Positions 53,604 to 64,000 of a DNA stretch of 64,000 bases are shown here, piece by piece (within the stretch, counting starts at the first letter, position 1; each line of letters starts with the position of its first letter). A program made the translations under genes and the position numbers. The stretch is from Torymus aiolomorphi (taxonomy: Eukaryota; Arthropoda; Insecta; Hymenoptera; Torymidae): positions 79,274,029 through 79,338,028 of the forward strand of contig CM070873.1 in NCBI GenBank assembly GCA_036365515.1, in the 5' to 3' direction. A model generated the notes under the pieces. That model was not told the DNA's origin, searched no databases, and saw only the letters and a program-made list of their open reading frames with translations.

Positions 53604-56554
53604 TTAAATTATTTTTAAATTAAATTTTAAAATGTTCTCTTATATAAGCAATATTTTCGTTAATTATAATAAAATTTAAAGATTACTATAGTACACTCTA
53701 TTTTTTAGACAGGTATTTTTTTTATATGTAAACAACAATTACAGACAATCAGTTCGTTAAACATTATCTACTATAATTTGTGCTAAACTCTTCCGGACAA
53801 AATTTTATCATCCATCCCACAATTTCCCACAATTCAAGAAGTATGTATATACAGCGAATATAATAACAACCTTTGCCCGAGTGCCATATCCACGTCCCAC
53901 TCCACCCGCACAGCACACGCACTCGGAATTTCCACGGGACAAAAGAAAAGAAACCCTACGGAACAATACCGAAGCACCGAACCCCATGTTGAGGTGAAAA
54001 TGAAAGAGGTCGACGACGCAACTCCAGTCTTACCGGTTTCGCTCGAATTCCGCGATTTTTTTTCCGTGAGCGCGCGTGCAGGACGGGTCGAGACCCCGAA
54101 ATCACGCAGGACCATATAGAAGCCGCCGACCGACCTTGGCGAGGTCGCGCGCTACTCCCACGGCGCCGTTTGGCATGTAAATGAGTGCGTTTTTCACGCG
54201 GAGAAGAAAAAAGAAAGGGAAAGGTATGCCTGACGTTTACGGCGCTTTAACGACGGCGCACGGGCCGATTGGGTGAAATACGGAGGATGCGCGATTCGGC
54301 CTTGTAGTCGCGGGTTCGCTCTCGGCTGGTGCTCGATAAGGAGGCATGCCGGAGAGGCAGATCATTGCCATTTTCGGGATCGGTGTAACGTTCGATTGTT
54401 GCCGCTGTTGTTCTTTGAATTGGAGATTGGCAAAGTTTCTGTCATGTTGTCTGCAGCTGTTTATCAGTCAGGATCTTGAACTTTACTTTTTTACAATTAA
54501 AGAATGGAATTTTAGCTTGTAACTCGTCTCCGAACATGCTCGAAAGCAATGATCTTAAAATGCATTTTGAAAGACTTGACGAAATAACTTACATTTTTCA
54601 TTGAACACGCGCTGATGATGGCTACGACGATGGTGATTAAAGGAGTATTACGCTACTCATTACCTTTTCCTTACTCATAAAATATGAAAATGAGCCATTC
54701 ACACGTGTACATATGAATTTGTATTATAGTATTGGCATTGATTAAAGTGAATCGCGATGAAAATATCGTAATTCTTTCTTATGGCGGATGCGCGGAATAT
54801 AAGCAGTTTCTCAGCTAATCCCATAGTAACTTCTACCCTATAGTAATCGCCGTAACCGAGAACCGAGTAATATCCAGCGCCTATTAGCCTGTAAATCTCG
54901 TCTAGTGCACACATCAAAGCCACTTAACATCCTCGCATCCAAGTATCGTCCAGCAATAAATTTGTGCGCGCGCGTACAGAACTTGCATCATCATTGCTGG
55001 CGCGCACGTAGCCCGCGGCGGAGTAGACTGAAAACGCGCGGGCTTCAACTAGGTATCTTTAATAAGCTCGAAAGGACACACGCGTGTATGACTCGCCGGT
55101 TGTAATTTGAGCGCGCGCAACTACGCCTTTCACCTCTCCTCGATTTCCTGGACGATCGCGAGCGCGTGCACATGCAAATTCACCTTCTCGCGTCTCTCTC
55201 TCTCTCTCCCGCGTGCAATATCTCTTAATTTGGTCGCATGATGCACGTATATGCACATACGTGTAGATATACGTGCGCGGGCACTGACGCGAGGTTATTA
55301 AGGCGGCTGGAACTATATATACGTCGGACTCTTTCTCCACGTTTAATTCTCGCGAGATTTTCGTCACCTCTCGGTTTCGTGCTTTCTCTCTCTGTTTCTT
55401 TTCTTTTTCTCTCCAAGCGTGGTTTTGTAAGCGTGCAAGGTGCAGTTAAGTCTCTTTTGAGTTGGAATTGAAATTGAAGGTTCTTCTATTGCCATTCCCG
55501 AAATTGGTTTCAGTGGAAAATAAATCACCTATTATTATTCTACTTGGCAGGTTAGTGATTTATATTTTTCATTAGATGTTAACGTTAGGCAATAATGGTT
55601 TATTAAATTTAAGACAGATTTTCAACATATTTTTTTTTACATTCATATAGTAATTACTTTTATGAATGAAAAATCCGTTGATTATATACTATTAACTTAT
55701 GAAGAATAAACAACTTCAAGAGTTAATTTTAGCAAGAGCACATTTATTTATATATGTTGAGTAACTTCATTTTTCCTTGGGAAATTCGAGCCATCCTTGA
55801 GGTTCACACGATCTTCGTGAAATTTATGGAAATACTTTATATGTTTGCTCAACGCGCAGTCATAAAATGTGCTGAAAATCGCCTTAGTATTTTATTAAAA
55901 AAGCAGGTATTTGCCTTTCAAATACCTTTCTAATAGCCAATCTTTAGGTAATTCCGCGCGGACTCCATATCCTCGAGAGTTTAACTCTGTTCGCGCTCCA
56001 AAAAATCGAGTCCGCCTTTAAAAATTAATCCTTCAACTTTCTTCCCTCTATTATCTAAGCATTACTCAAGACGTGAAAATCCCGTCATCCCTTTCCTCAC
56101 TTCTCCTTGACGACCTCGTGATATCTCTTCCTGCTTTTGCCCGGGTGCGCTAATCTCCGTCTAATCTCGCGCAGATGCAGTGCAGCGAGTGACGACACTC
56201 GATCCCCCATTCATGACGAAGTCTCTCTCTCGCGGTCGCCGCGAATATATACACACAGTTGCACAAAGATTAAGTAGCGCTTAATTTTCGTTCGCAGACG
56301 CTGTAGTTCTGCTCTCTTTGCGTCCGTGTCTGCTCGTCTTTGGTTTTCAATTTGCCACGAAGCTCACAATCATCGCTCGGGTCAATTACTGTTGCTAGTA
56401 AAAAGTGATTTTGGCGTCGCTCCCTAACATTCTTTGTCTGTCTATGATGTTCGTAGACACGTTAATTATGCCGGTGTTTGTATACTTAAACCTTTGAGTT
56501 GACAAAATATGTTGTAGTGTAAATAATATTAAGGTGATGTGAGATATCGACATA
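53604..56554. other. intronic stretch without gene
   Basis: AT-rich background with CpG-rich islands at about 53.87-54.47, 54.9-55.45 and 56.1-56.4 kb. CAG|GTTAGT at 55550/55551 follows a loosely pyrimidine-rich stretch and is only a weak ratchet-like site. No supported exon. Confidence 0.35.
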
Positions 56555-56925
56555 ATACGAAAAAAAATATTTCTCGTGCAATTACTGGTAGAACCCTTCA
56601 AAAAAATTCCTGAATGCAGTACTTACATATACGGAGTGCCTAATTGGCGTATTTTCCGAAAAAATATTAAAAACTTGTTTAACTAAATAAAAACTGTTAT
56701 GGTCGATAAGTAGGAATCTACATTTTTATCATTTTACCTGATTTTAGAACAAGGATATTTCATGAAAATACTAATAGAATCATTCCGGAAAAATTTCTGA
56801 GTATATTACTTGTATGTACGGAGGGCTTAATTGACGTATTTTTTTCAAATAAAGGTTTAAAGTCAGTTTAATAAATAATGAATTTTGGTTGATTTTGGAC
56901 TGCACATCGCTTTAAATAATCTAAA
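56555..56925 (+). repeat. diverged tandem duplication, period about 187 bp
   Basis: Two successive blocks share the order TACTGGTAGAA / TACTAATAGAA, then ACTTACATATACGGAGTGCC / ACTTGTATGTACGGAGGGCT, then TAATTGGCGTATTTT / TAATTGACGTATTTTT. The second copy starts about 187 bp after the first. No coding frame follows from it. Confidence 0.55.
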
Positions 56926-59119
56926 ATAAAGCATAACAGTTTATTAAAACTTAACTATCAACGTGTGTTAGTTTCACATGTATACGAGTTTACTACAAAA
57001 ATAAATCGTGACTACACGTGTCGGTTATCTTAAACATGATTAATAACGCAATTAAAATTTTAGTATGTTCCAACATTGTAAAACGTTTTTTGCCAACTCG
57101 GTCAAGTGAATATAAGGAATCGAAAATTGGGCAGCTGATTGTACTTAATACATCTATACGCACGCTGGGCGCGGACGATGTTTGCATTGGGAATGACCGT
57201 TTCGTCATTCTTTATTTTCCCATTATCTGGTAGTTAAGTGCGCTTAGTGTGTAGCGATTATATTAATAACGAGCATAATGCGTAATTATTTTTAATGTCA
57301 GCCGCGACTACGCGCATGTAATTTCGCAGAATCGCGTGTGCGAGCGTGTATGTTTCGTTATTAAAACCGAAGACGTTGGATTATGCCCGTGTACTCTGTC
57401 TCTCTCCTGTCGATTTTTAGTTGATTACGCGCGCGGAGAAATGTTTTTTCTTTCTTTCAAGTGATCAGCGTTGACTGATGAAAGAAAATCACGCGTGCGA
57501 TTTTTCATCGAAATCTGAAGTGATGGATAACGTTGCGTGTAATGGACGTTATTTCCTTTTAAATTGAATTACAGAAATAATTTATATAAGAAATTACGAT
57601 GGCTTAATTATGTCATTCGTGTTATATACACTAATTACATAGTTTTGCGTTAAAATGGCGCGTGCAATTATCGCAAATTACAACAGCAATTATAAACGTC
57701 TGGGTAATTATGTTGTCTGTGTTGGAAACGTAATTTTTCAAAAATTCTCGCCATTTTTGGATTGTCGTACAAGGTGATTTACAGTATCGTAAAAATAACT
57801 TTATAAACTGGTATTTTCTTTACTTACTACAAAATTCTTTAAACAAATTAAATATCATTACACATTTAAAAGCTAAAAATGTAGCTTCATACGAGATTCT
57901 CTCACGCATCGTTATTAAAAGATATCTTTCCGTTCTAAATACCATAAGAAACCTCTTCATTCAAATAATTGTATAAGTATGAAAAATGAAAAAGATTAAA
58001 TTATTAAAAGTGTTATCCCCTTGTCGAGTCTCGCGAAAGCAGCCTTAGTAATGTATAACATAAATTATCACTATCGTAAATAAACCCCTCGCTTAAACTC
58101 CACATAATTTACAAAAAAATACGTTTTTTTTTGTCATTCCTTAAAACCACCTTATCCAATCTTCGTACCACGAAAGTATAACTCACCCTTCCCGACAAAA
58201 TACTCCAACGCGGTGGTAACACCCACATGCATCACGTAATTTTTACACTCTTCTCGAAAACAACGCGCCTGCGTCCTCGTAAATAACGCGCCTCGTGGAT
58301 TCTCGCCCTCGTAATTGCACATCCAGAGAGAGAGAGCTTCGTACTCACGTTAAACTCCTTTTTAGCTCGGCTATAATATTACACTGGCCGGCATAGCGCC
58401 GCGCGTTACATACGAGCAGCGCGCGCAAAAGCTGGGCGACAATGCACGCGGCGAAGACATCTGCACGTTGCACAAGGCGATAAATAACGTCCTCCCCCCT
58501 TCCCGCTTTATCGGCGCGCCTACGCACGCCGCCGCCTACTCCTAGGGGCACCTATATTGTACTCTCTCGCGAGAGATGTGTCGAGGCGCCTTATCAGAGC
58601 GTCGCGCTCGCAGCAGAGAGAGCGCGAGTTATCCTTGACACGATGATCTTGCCAGCGCCAGCGCCTACATGGGACTCACCTTGTGCGCGCATAGTATGTA
58701 GCGAGAGAAAAATGCCAAGGGTATGACGGGCACGCGCGCTAGCGCGTCGAGAGATGCGTCTTCGCAGCCGCCGTGTTGAGAGAGAAAGAGAGGGGGGAGA
58801 GCGAGGGGAATTAGACGAAGAAACGGTAGAGGATCGGGAATGTCGCCGAGAGCGGAGTATGCGAGGTATATCTTTGTGTGCTTTTCTCTGGGATGCCTCA
58901 TGTGCTACGCCTTGGCTTTTTTTTGTTTCGCTGAAAACATTGATTTATGCATGTGTCGAGATTCTTTATTATTTCTGATGAATTTATAGTCAAATTATAG
59001 GTAGATTACAAAATTTATTTGCTATTTCCAAGCCAATAAGACTATCAAAATAAAAGACAAATTTAACTGCATTAACTTATAATTATAACGTGTAATGTAT
59101 TTTACATTTTGTTCCGTGT
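56926..59119. other. intronic stretch without gene
   Basis: AT-rich sequence with mixed islands at about 57.1-57.55 and 58.2-58.9 kb. The frame 57018-57233 has reasonable composition but no splice or family support. Otherwise nothing is seen. Confidence 0.35.
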
Positions 59120-60886
59120 AAAAAACCGCTGCCAATTCATTGGCAAGATGCTTCCTCAAACTAATTTATCGATTCCATTTTTTAAATTTAAAAAACAAAA
59201 GTAAATTTTTCACAACAAAACTTTATTAATAAATAAAACTGTTTTCTTTGTGGATTTTTGTTGTTTGTTAAACAATTTGATAAATATAAAAAATATCATT
59301 TTTTTTACATTTACGTATCCTATACAAACAATTAATTATTGTTATAAAAAATTTTAAAGAAATACATGAGTTTGAGAAAGAAAAGTATGTATTGGCAATA
59401 ATCTAATAAATATTTGTTTTGACACAGGTATTTAACTACTATCCTGCTCGACTTAGTAGTTTAAAGTTAATCCATCATTGTAACAATGATACAAATATAA
59501 TAACTAAGTTATACTTCTTAATCTTAACAAAAGACAACGAATCGTTTTGAAATTTAACAGAGAGGTAGTTTTTTTCATATTTAAGAATCGACATTTTTAT
59601 GAAATATTTTTATGAAATTTTTACGAAATTCATATTTTGAAAGTCAATTATTATCGTTGCCCTAGTACACGTTGCCGCAGGACTCAATCTGAAATTACTT
59701 TCTCGGTGATATGCCCTAGTACACAATAATTATTTTATTTATATATGATATACAAATTAAATAGAACTATTGCATATTTTGCTCTAAAACTTTATATTTG
59801 TGTTTTGCGGCTAATTTGGAATTAGTAAAAAAATTTTGACCAACATAACCTCTTGAAATTTTAACACAATTTTGTACTCGATAAGTGTAATAAGTGGTAA
59901 AAATTTTGAGTCAATCAATTGAATATTCTTTTTAAAAATGCAAATATAAGAAATTTATAAGAAATTTTAACCTCAAATATCTTTGGTCACAACGGTCGGA
60001 TTTTTTTCGGCAAAGAACTGAATCCTTAGATATAAAAAAGCTAATTCTTTGCCAAATTTCAAAACGATTCATTGACTTTTACTTCTGATATCGTTAACAA
60101 AAGAAAACGCACTTGTTTTCAAAAATAATTTATTTCTCGGAACCAAATCAACATAACCTCTTGAAATTTTAACATAATTTTGTACTCGATAAGTGTACTA
60201 AGTTGTAAAAATTTTGAATCAATCGAATATTCCTTTTAAAAATGCAAATATAAGAAATTTATAAAAAAATTTTAACCTCAAATATCTTTGGTCACAACTG
60301 TCAGATTTTTTTGGGCAAAGAACTGACTCCTTGGACATAAAAAAGCTAATTCTCTGCCAAATTTCAAAACGATTCATTGACTTTTACTCCTGTTATCGTA
60401 AAGGAAAGAAAACGCACTTGTTTTCAAAAATAATTTTTTTGTCGGAAACAAATCAACATAACCTCTTCAAATTTTAACACAATATTATACTCGATAAGTG
60501 TAATAAGTGGTAAAAATTTTGAGTGGAAAAATGAAAAAGTTTTTGAGATATTAATTAAAGAAATGTAACCATATTTTCATTAACAACAAATGGCAGGCTA
60601 GAGATAATTTAAATTAAAAAAAAAGAAATTGTAGGTAATTTAAAGAGCTTTTAATTTAGTTTATTAAGTAATACTGGCTGAAACAAATTAAAAAATAAAA
60701 AAAAAAACGGAAAATTCAAAATCGTTTTCTGGTTATAAAAAAAAAAAATCGGTAAAATCAAAAAGTAGGTTATGCTCTCTCTATTTTCCTCCGAAACGAA
60801 GAGAATAAGCCTTTTCCGATGTAAATCGAACACAGGCACGAAGTTTCACCGTTACAAAGCTTCCTCTTTGAGAAAGCAAAAGATAG
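59120..60886 (+). mobile_element. dispersed repeat, copy B (tandem units of ~305 bp)
   Basis: The head AAAAACCGCTGCCAATTCAT, with the palindrome TGCCAA-N4-TTGGCA, and a tail containing ACGAAGAGAATAAGC and TTACAAAGCTTCCTCTTTGA both match copy A at 21846-23230. In the middle, units start with CAACATAACCTCTT at 59841, 60149 and 60454 (308 and 305 bp, the third truncated). The units are more alike within copy B than to copy A, suggesting homogenisation or recent amplification. No coding frame; class unknown. Confidence 0.75.
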
Positions 60887-63220
60887 TAAAACAATATATT
60901 GCACAAAATATGGATGATGTATGGACAATATTTGAGCCATTGTTGAAATATAGAGCAACTATGGGCAATATATAAGCAAGATAATACCACGGTGCCGGAG
61001 CTGTATATATTGCAAAAATATGGAAAAAATATTATCGATATAAAGGCCATATGTTATCCTTGTCAATATGTTGCCAATATAGTGGCAATACTAATTTTGT
61101 TTTTATGTTGAGTACGTGCTCCTCATATGCCTATATGCAAGCTATTTACATAATAGTAACATACTTGTACATATTATCTGAAAATCTTAAAAGTTATTAT
61201 TTTAGCAATGCTACAAAAAGATTACTAAAATCATTTTCTTCCCACACAATTTGGTTTATATAATGTGTAATCTATTAATATTACAATTGGTAGGAAAATT
61301 ACCCTCGAGAGCTGCCTCTAGCCCCAATAACCCGGAAGCCAATATATTCAAGCAAAGGCTATATTTTCCACATGACAATTTCTACGTTTAAGTTTGTGAA
61401 AACTAAGGTGCTTATTCGGAGTCGTTCCACAGATTGAACCTCGGAATAGTAATTTCTTATAGTAAAAGTAAATATACATAAGAACTACTTCCAAGAACAC
61501 TCGCATGGCCTGATCGGCGGTAGACAACGCAGCTATAATACAGCGTCGAGACCACAAGATATCCGTCTTTATTAAAGAATAATATATATCTAAAAGTGAA
61601 AATGTATATTTTTTCGCGATGTGATGCCGAGAACCATACGAACATCGTCATAAAAGTCGCTGATTGCAATTGCACCGTGAAATTCTCCACGCCGCGCATC
61701 CATATTCGGTCACAATAAGCCGGCTCGTGTGCGCACGCGCGCTCTACCTATTTCCCAACTGCCAATCCTCTCCGCAACTAATTCAATTCCAACGTCAAAA
61801 CTAAATCCATCCTCCGAACCTCGCCTGATGTGTATATATATAGAGACATTCGCCTCGCTCCCCCGTTATTGCCCTTATACACAAAGCCAAGGAAAACGAT
61901 ATATAGACGCACGCGCTCGAGCCAAAAGTAGTATATATGGCTTTACCTTAATTAAATTTAGCCACATTTCGCAATGATCCCTCCCAATATACACAGACAT
62001 GGCAGAAATCGACACGAGCTAGCGTAGTTCCAGAATATCGGCAGAAACTAATGAACTATGATGCAGTGCGCGGCAGCTGATCGTCGTCGTGACGACGAGT
62101 CTTGCTTTTTATTCGCGCGAGTGTGCGCTTTTTCTCTTACAGACAGAAAGAGAAAGAAAAGCCTTGATCGGCGGCTGCTGCTGCTGTCCGTGGGATCGGA
62201 TCGGCCAGACTCCCACGGCGTGCGCGGCGTAGGCGAGAGAGAGAGCGAACCTTGCGCCTCGCGCGGAAAGGCGAATTATACTAATTTCCAAACGTCACGT
62301 GCGTGTATACATATACAGATTATATACACGGCTCCGTGCAGCGCGAGCGCGTATGTCGTTGCGGGTGATCGAGACAGTTATACATTGTGCAGAAGGGGAG
62401 TTCTTTTGTCTTGCTTCGACTTTCTGCGCGCGAGGGTTTCTTCAAGTTTCGTGGTTTTATATATAGATAGGCTTTTCGAGGTGACTGATGAACAGTACGA
62501 GTCTATCATTAGTTTTCTTTTCGAAGATATTCAGTTAGTCCCGTCTTACATTGTATAATCTTAACGATAAACTTTATTGTACGAAAATCTGAACTATTTT
62601 ACGTACTAAATTCGATGCGTATGTAACAATGTTCAGATCAATGGTTATACATTACTATCACCGTCCGCGATGTATTGTTTTTACTTTCGTTTCTATACGG
62701 CTCGCGTTTTTGCAACACCTCTCTCTCTCCTTTCATTAGAAACATTTCTTTTTGTGCCCCCTTCTTATGGCTTATTGTGCGTATTTATTGATCGTATACA
62801 GCCTTCTAATGCTACTTCACGTTTTCGTAATTCAACGAGTTATTATCTTTCTCTGTTTTGCCGCTATTGTGGCGTTTATAGAGCCTATTATGTACAAGTA
62901 AGCCGGCGCGTAATCCTATCCGTAACGTTCAATATTGCGGGATAATATTTTAGCTTATTTGCAACTCCTTCTATACCTATGTTGTATATACACTTGTTCA
63001 TATTGATCTCTGAGATATAATAGAAATATTTCCTTTGTCATGTTAAACAACAGCAATCCAAGCGAATATTTGTTGGTACTGTGCATTTCAACAGATCACT
63101 TTTCCTTTCACAATATTTATTTTGTATATATACGTATTTATTAATTTTAATTAAATATGTGATAATAATATTGATAATTTTAATATTATAATATATTTAT
63201 AATTATATGTAAACTAATAA
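60887..63220. other. intronic stretch without gene
   Basis: AT-rich at first, with loosely repeated GCAATAT / GCCAATAT words around 60900-61100 (including TTGCCAATATAGTGGCAA near 61071). A CpG-rich island lies at 61.68-62.5 kb with chance frames, the longest 166 codons at 62058-62558 and compositionally unconvincing. No exon is supported. Confidence 0.35.
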
Positions 63221-63244
63221 TTTTTTTTTTCATTACAGGTAAGT
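63221..63244 (+). other. recursive splice site (ratchet point) 2
   Basis: Ten T, then CATTACAG directly followed by GTAAGT; junction 63238/63239. This matches the recursive-splice consensus (pyrimidine tract, NCAG, GTAAGT) almost perfectly, on the same strand as ratchet point 1, 19.25 kb downstream. A possible RS-exon donor is AAG|GTTAGA at about 63289, weaker than at the first site. Confidence 0.65.
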
Positions 63245-64000
63245 TCATTTTCGGTGTCCTAAGGTCCCTATTAGCTACAGAAAATGAAGGTTAGATCTAT
63301 CTAATACTACATATTTTATAAATATTTTTAAAATTCTTAAAAAGGAAGTACAACAGTGATTTAATAATTAATTAAGACAAGACTCCTACAAAAATAACTG
63401 AGGCCCGAGTAATAGAAATTTCATTTTTTAAGGATTCAAAAAGATCGTTTAGTGATTATTACCTAAAGTTTTTTCTTTGCCATGCTGATTTGTTACGTCA
63501 TGAAATTTATTCCTACAACAATCTACAAAGGCGTTTTTGCACTCCGGTATAGTTGCATTTTTGAACCACTTTCAAATCCCATTACAATTGATTTCTTCCT
63601 ATCTTATCCACCGTACAATATTTTTTTCCACAGTCTCGTATTTATTGCGTAACGTCCATCACCCGCGCGCTCCATTCTCTTCGACTTTTCACTCGTGCGC
63701 ACGCACGTGTCAGGCGCACATAACGCACACGCCCCGAAACATTAGCGTCTCCCGCCCGCGCTCTCGACAAATTAGCTCTCTGCTGTATATATATACTCTC
63801 TCACTGCAGGCGGCAACGGAATTTTTTCACGCAGAATCCAGTCACGTGTCGCGCAGATTGTTTCGCTGTCCGCGCGCCGCCTTTTTTTCCGGCGCTGATT
63901 TCGCAAGGCTATATTACGAGCGAAGGTGAATGAGAAAGGGAATTGAAAAGCGCATAATGCGATCTGCAGCGATCGCGTATATGCTGGCTTTCGCGCGTTC
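63245..64000. other. intronic stretch to window end
   Basis: AT-rich until about 63.6 kb, then a CpG-rich island to the end. A CTGCAG|G acceptor-like site occurs near 63807, but the frame that follows has no recognisable content. No coding exon is called. Confidence 0.3.

Larger units (their letters stand above)
29639..64000 (+). other. very long intron of the signal-peptide gene (open at window end)
   Basis: It begins at GTAAGT (29639) and contains no further convincing coding exon. Two ratchet-type splice sites subdivide it into about 14.3 kb and 19.3 kb, plus an unfinished third segment. CpG-rich islands of a few hundred bases recur throughout (for example 31.0-32.8, 35.2-36.3, 37.6-38.5, 40.2-41.4, 42.0-42.6, 44.2-44.7, 47.5-48.4, 50.2-50.7, 52.5-53.0, 53.9-54.4, 54.9-55.4, 58.2-58.9, 61.7-62.5 and 63.6-64.0 kb). 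These give long chance frames on both strands. Alternative promoters or nested genes in these islands cannot be excluded. Confidence 0.45.

Noticed and set aside
55535..55556. Third ratchet point (CAG|GTTAGT at 55550/55551)
   Set aside because: The pyrimidine tract is interrupted and the donor has T at position +3; too weak to call.
57018..57233. 71-codon frame on the plus strand with fair composition
   Set aside because: A minus-strand frame covers the same bases almost exactly, and there is no homology or splice support.
62058..62558. 166-codon frame on the plus strand
   Set aside because: It crosses a CpG-rich island, has patchy composition and no recognisable domain, and no flanking splice site or promoter was found that would make it an exon.

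Overview
The window is eukaryotic, almost certainly insect, nuclear DNA. The one gene that can be named is an intron-containing exostosin-1 / tout-velu orthologue with short GT-AG introns. The rest is a mosaic of AT-rich DNA and CpG-rich islands (runs of CGCG, CACGCG, GAGCGCG) with no CpG depletion. That texture resembles hymenopteran genomes such as parasitoid wasps, but the lineage is inferred from composition only.

Layout. (1) 1-1088: two 3'-terminal exons of a minus-strand gene (268-424 and 573-664). I do not recognise the family. They have no in-frame ATG, so a simple ORF scan misses them. (2) 1089-4962: ttv/EXT1 on the plus strand, seven coding exons, 715 codons, complete; its 3' UTR runs to one of several AATAAA signals up to 5954. 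(3) 5640-6600: a weak candidate small spliced transcription unit. (4) 6.6-28.8 kb: no convincing gene. This part holds mobile-element debris: a 135-bp inverted-repeat element, a cluster of nine degenerate copies of a 20-mer, a TA-flanked 677-bp MITE carrying a tRNA-like Pol III promoter, copy A of a dispersed repeat with ~300-bp internal tandem units, a 101-bp (AT)n tract and GC-rich islands. (5) 28.8-29.64 kb: a GC-rich 5' region ending in a short signal-peptide-coding exon (29587-29638) with a phase-1 GTAAGT donor. (6) 29.64-64 kb: no further coding exon found. Two near-perfect zero-length recursive splice sites (ratchet points) lie at 43986/43987 and 63238/63239, so this is best read as one very long first coding intron of a secreted or membrane protein gene that continues past the window. 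The intron contains several MITE-like elements (a 154-bp palindrome with an 8-bp target duplication, two TTAA-flanked elements, a TA-flanked 881-bp element), copy B of the dispersed repeat and many microsatellites.

Ttv would act in the Golgi, polymerising heparan sulfate. The signal-peptide gene enters the secretory pathway but cannot be identified from its first exon. The most interesting item is the recursive-splicing architecture of the >34-kb intron, including a possible 42-nt RS-exon with an in-frame stop. Next come the overlooked minus-strand exons and the MITE with an internal Pol III-like promoter.
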